DNA from: Nocardia sp. SYP-A9097
GTDB taxonomy: Bacteria > Actinomycetota > Actinomycetes > Mycobacteriales > Mycobacteriaceae
Assembly: GCF_009649815.1 (NCBI RefSeq)
Contig: NZ_WJIC01000003.1
Coordinates: 372,001-436,000, forward strand
Reading direction: 5' to 3'
Length of the DNA: 64,000 nt
The position numbers and the translations under genes were made by a program. This document shows positions 63,643 to 64,000 of the stretch, one piece after another. The notes beneath the pieces were generated by a model that saw only the letters and a program-made list of their open reading frames with translations, ran no database searches and had not been told where the DNA came from. Every line of letters starts with the position of its first letter. The first letter of the stretch is position 1.

Positions 63643-64000
63643 ATGCCGTACGTCAGTACCGAGGGTGCCCGTATCTTCTACACCGATTCCGGTGGCCAGG
63701 ACCTGCCGACCGTGGTGCTGGGCCACGGCTTCTTCATGGATCTGTCCATGTTCGCTCCGCAGGTCGAGTACCTGGAAGCCCGGGGGTTCCGGGTGCTGTG
63801 CTGGGATGCGCGCGGGCACGGAGGCACGGTGTCCGATCCGGACCGGTCGTTCACCTACTGGGATTCCGCGCGCGACATGTTCGCGGTGATGGACGCCGCG
63901 GGAGTGGCGCACGCCGTGCTGGGAGGAATGTCACAGGGCGGGTACGCGGTTCTACGGGCCGCGCTGCTCGCCCCCGAACGGGCGGACGCGCTGTTGCTGT
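63643..64000 (+). CDS. Alpha/beta hydrolase, 3' end outside window
   Basis: At least 119 residues. TVVLGHGFFMDLSMFAPQVE (oxyanion turn), LCWDARGHGGTVSD, and the nucleophile elbow GGMSQGGYAV. The lid and the catalytic His lie beyond the edge. ATG 63643; no strong ribosome site. Confidence 0.8.
   Translation, partial: MPYVSTEGARIFYTDSGGQDLPTVVLGHGFFMDLSMFAPQVEYLEARGFRVLCWDARGHGGTVSDPDRSFTYWDSARDMFAVMDAAGVAHAVLGGMSQGGYAVLRAALLAPERADALLL

Overview
The window is high-GC DNA with overlapping, tightly packed genes, GTG/TTG starts and Shine-Dalgarno sites of the GGAGG type. Its gene content is that of a mycolic-acid actinomycete. The DosR/DosS pair, Acg-type nitroreductases, a three-domain OtsB1 (Rv2006-like) protein and a CslA/GlxA pair point to Nocardia or a close relative. 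This is inferred from protein families only; no 16S rRNA or tRNA gene was seen.

Region 1 (1-33.9 kb) is a hypoxia/dormancy island. It holds a DosS/DosT-type heme-GAF sensor kinase (cut by the left edge) and, 16 kb away, a DosR/DevR orthologue. Between and after them lie homologues of known mycobacterial DosR-regulon genes: two Acg-like nitroreductases, a PNPOx-fold protein, an Rv2004c-like two-domain kinase, the HAD/trehalose-phosphatase/GH65 fusion, a tandem universal stress protein, a FabG3-like dehydrogenase, a hibernation factor (RafH/Rv0079-like), and two P-type ATPases, one being a P1B-5 pump with a C-terminal hemerythrin domain. A phosphoketolase and an APC permease complete it. I find ten copies of a motif resembling the DosR box (GGGACYNNNGNCC), almost all 35-105 bp upstream of these genes.

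Inside this island, 4.1-10 kb is different. It has small proteins, a Ser/Thr kinase with a freshly duplicated Sel1/TPR repeat array, and a decayed resolvase that has lost about 25 residues of its catalytic domain.

Region 2 (34-49.8 kb) is a mosaic of ordinary accessory genes with several broken ones: a PEP carboxykinase with a large internal deletion, a PadR-type remnant, a truncated methyltransferase, and a TetR gene whose start codon reads ATC. It also contains a DUF1254-like lipoprotein, an Oxa1/YidC-like protein, PaaY, a GntR-TetR fusion regulator next to a hydrolase, and a GNAT.

Region 3 (50-56.3 kb) is a signalling/immunity-like cluster: an HTH-NB-ARC-TPR STAND protein, a secreted lipoprotein, membrane proteins, a membrane TPR protein, a SEFIR protein fused to an NPCBM-like domain, and a DUF1707-TM-NPCBM-like protein.

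Region 4 (56.3-63 kb) has DoxX plus a LigB-type dioxygenase, divergent from a MarR regulator and separated from it by two perfect palindromes. A polysaccharide cassette follows: GH6 hydrolase, GlxA-like radical copper oxidase and cellulose-synthase-like GT2, as in the Streptomyces cslA-glxA locus. The window ends inside an alpha/beta hydrolase.

At least three genes (MgtA-type ATPase, DoxX, methyltransferase) look interrupted by the loss of one C in a C run. This raises the possibility of assembly errors.
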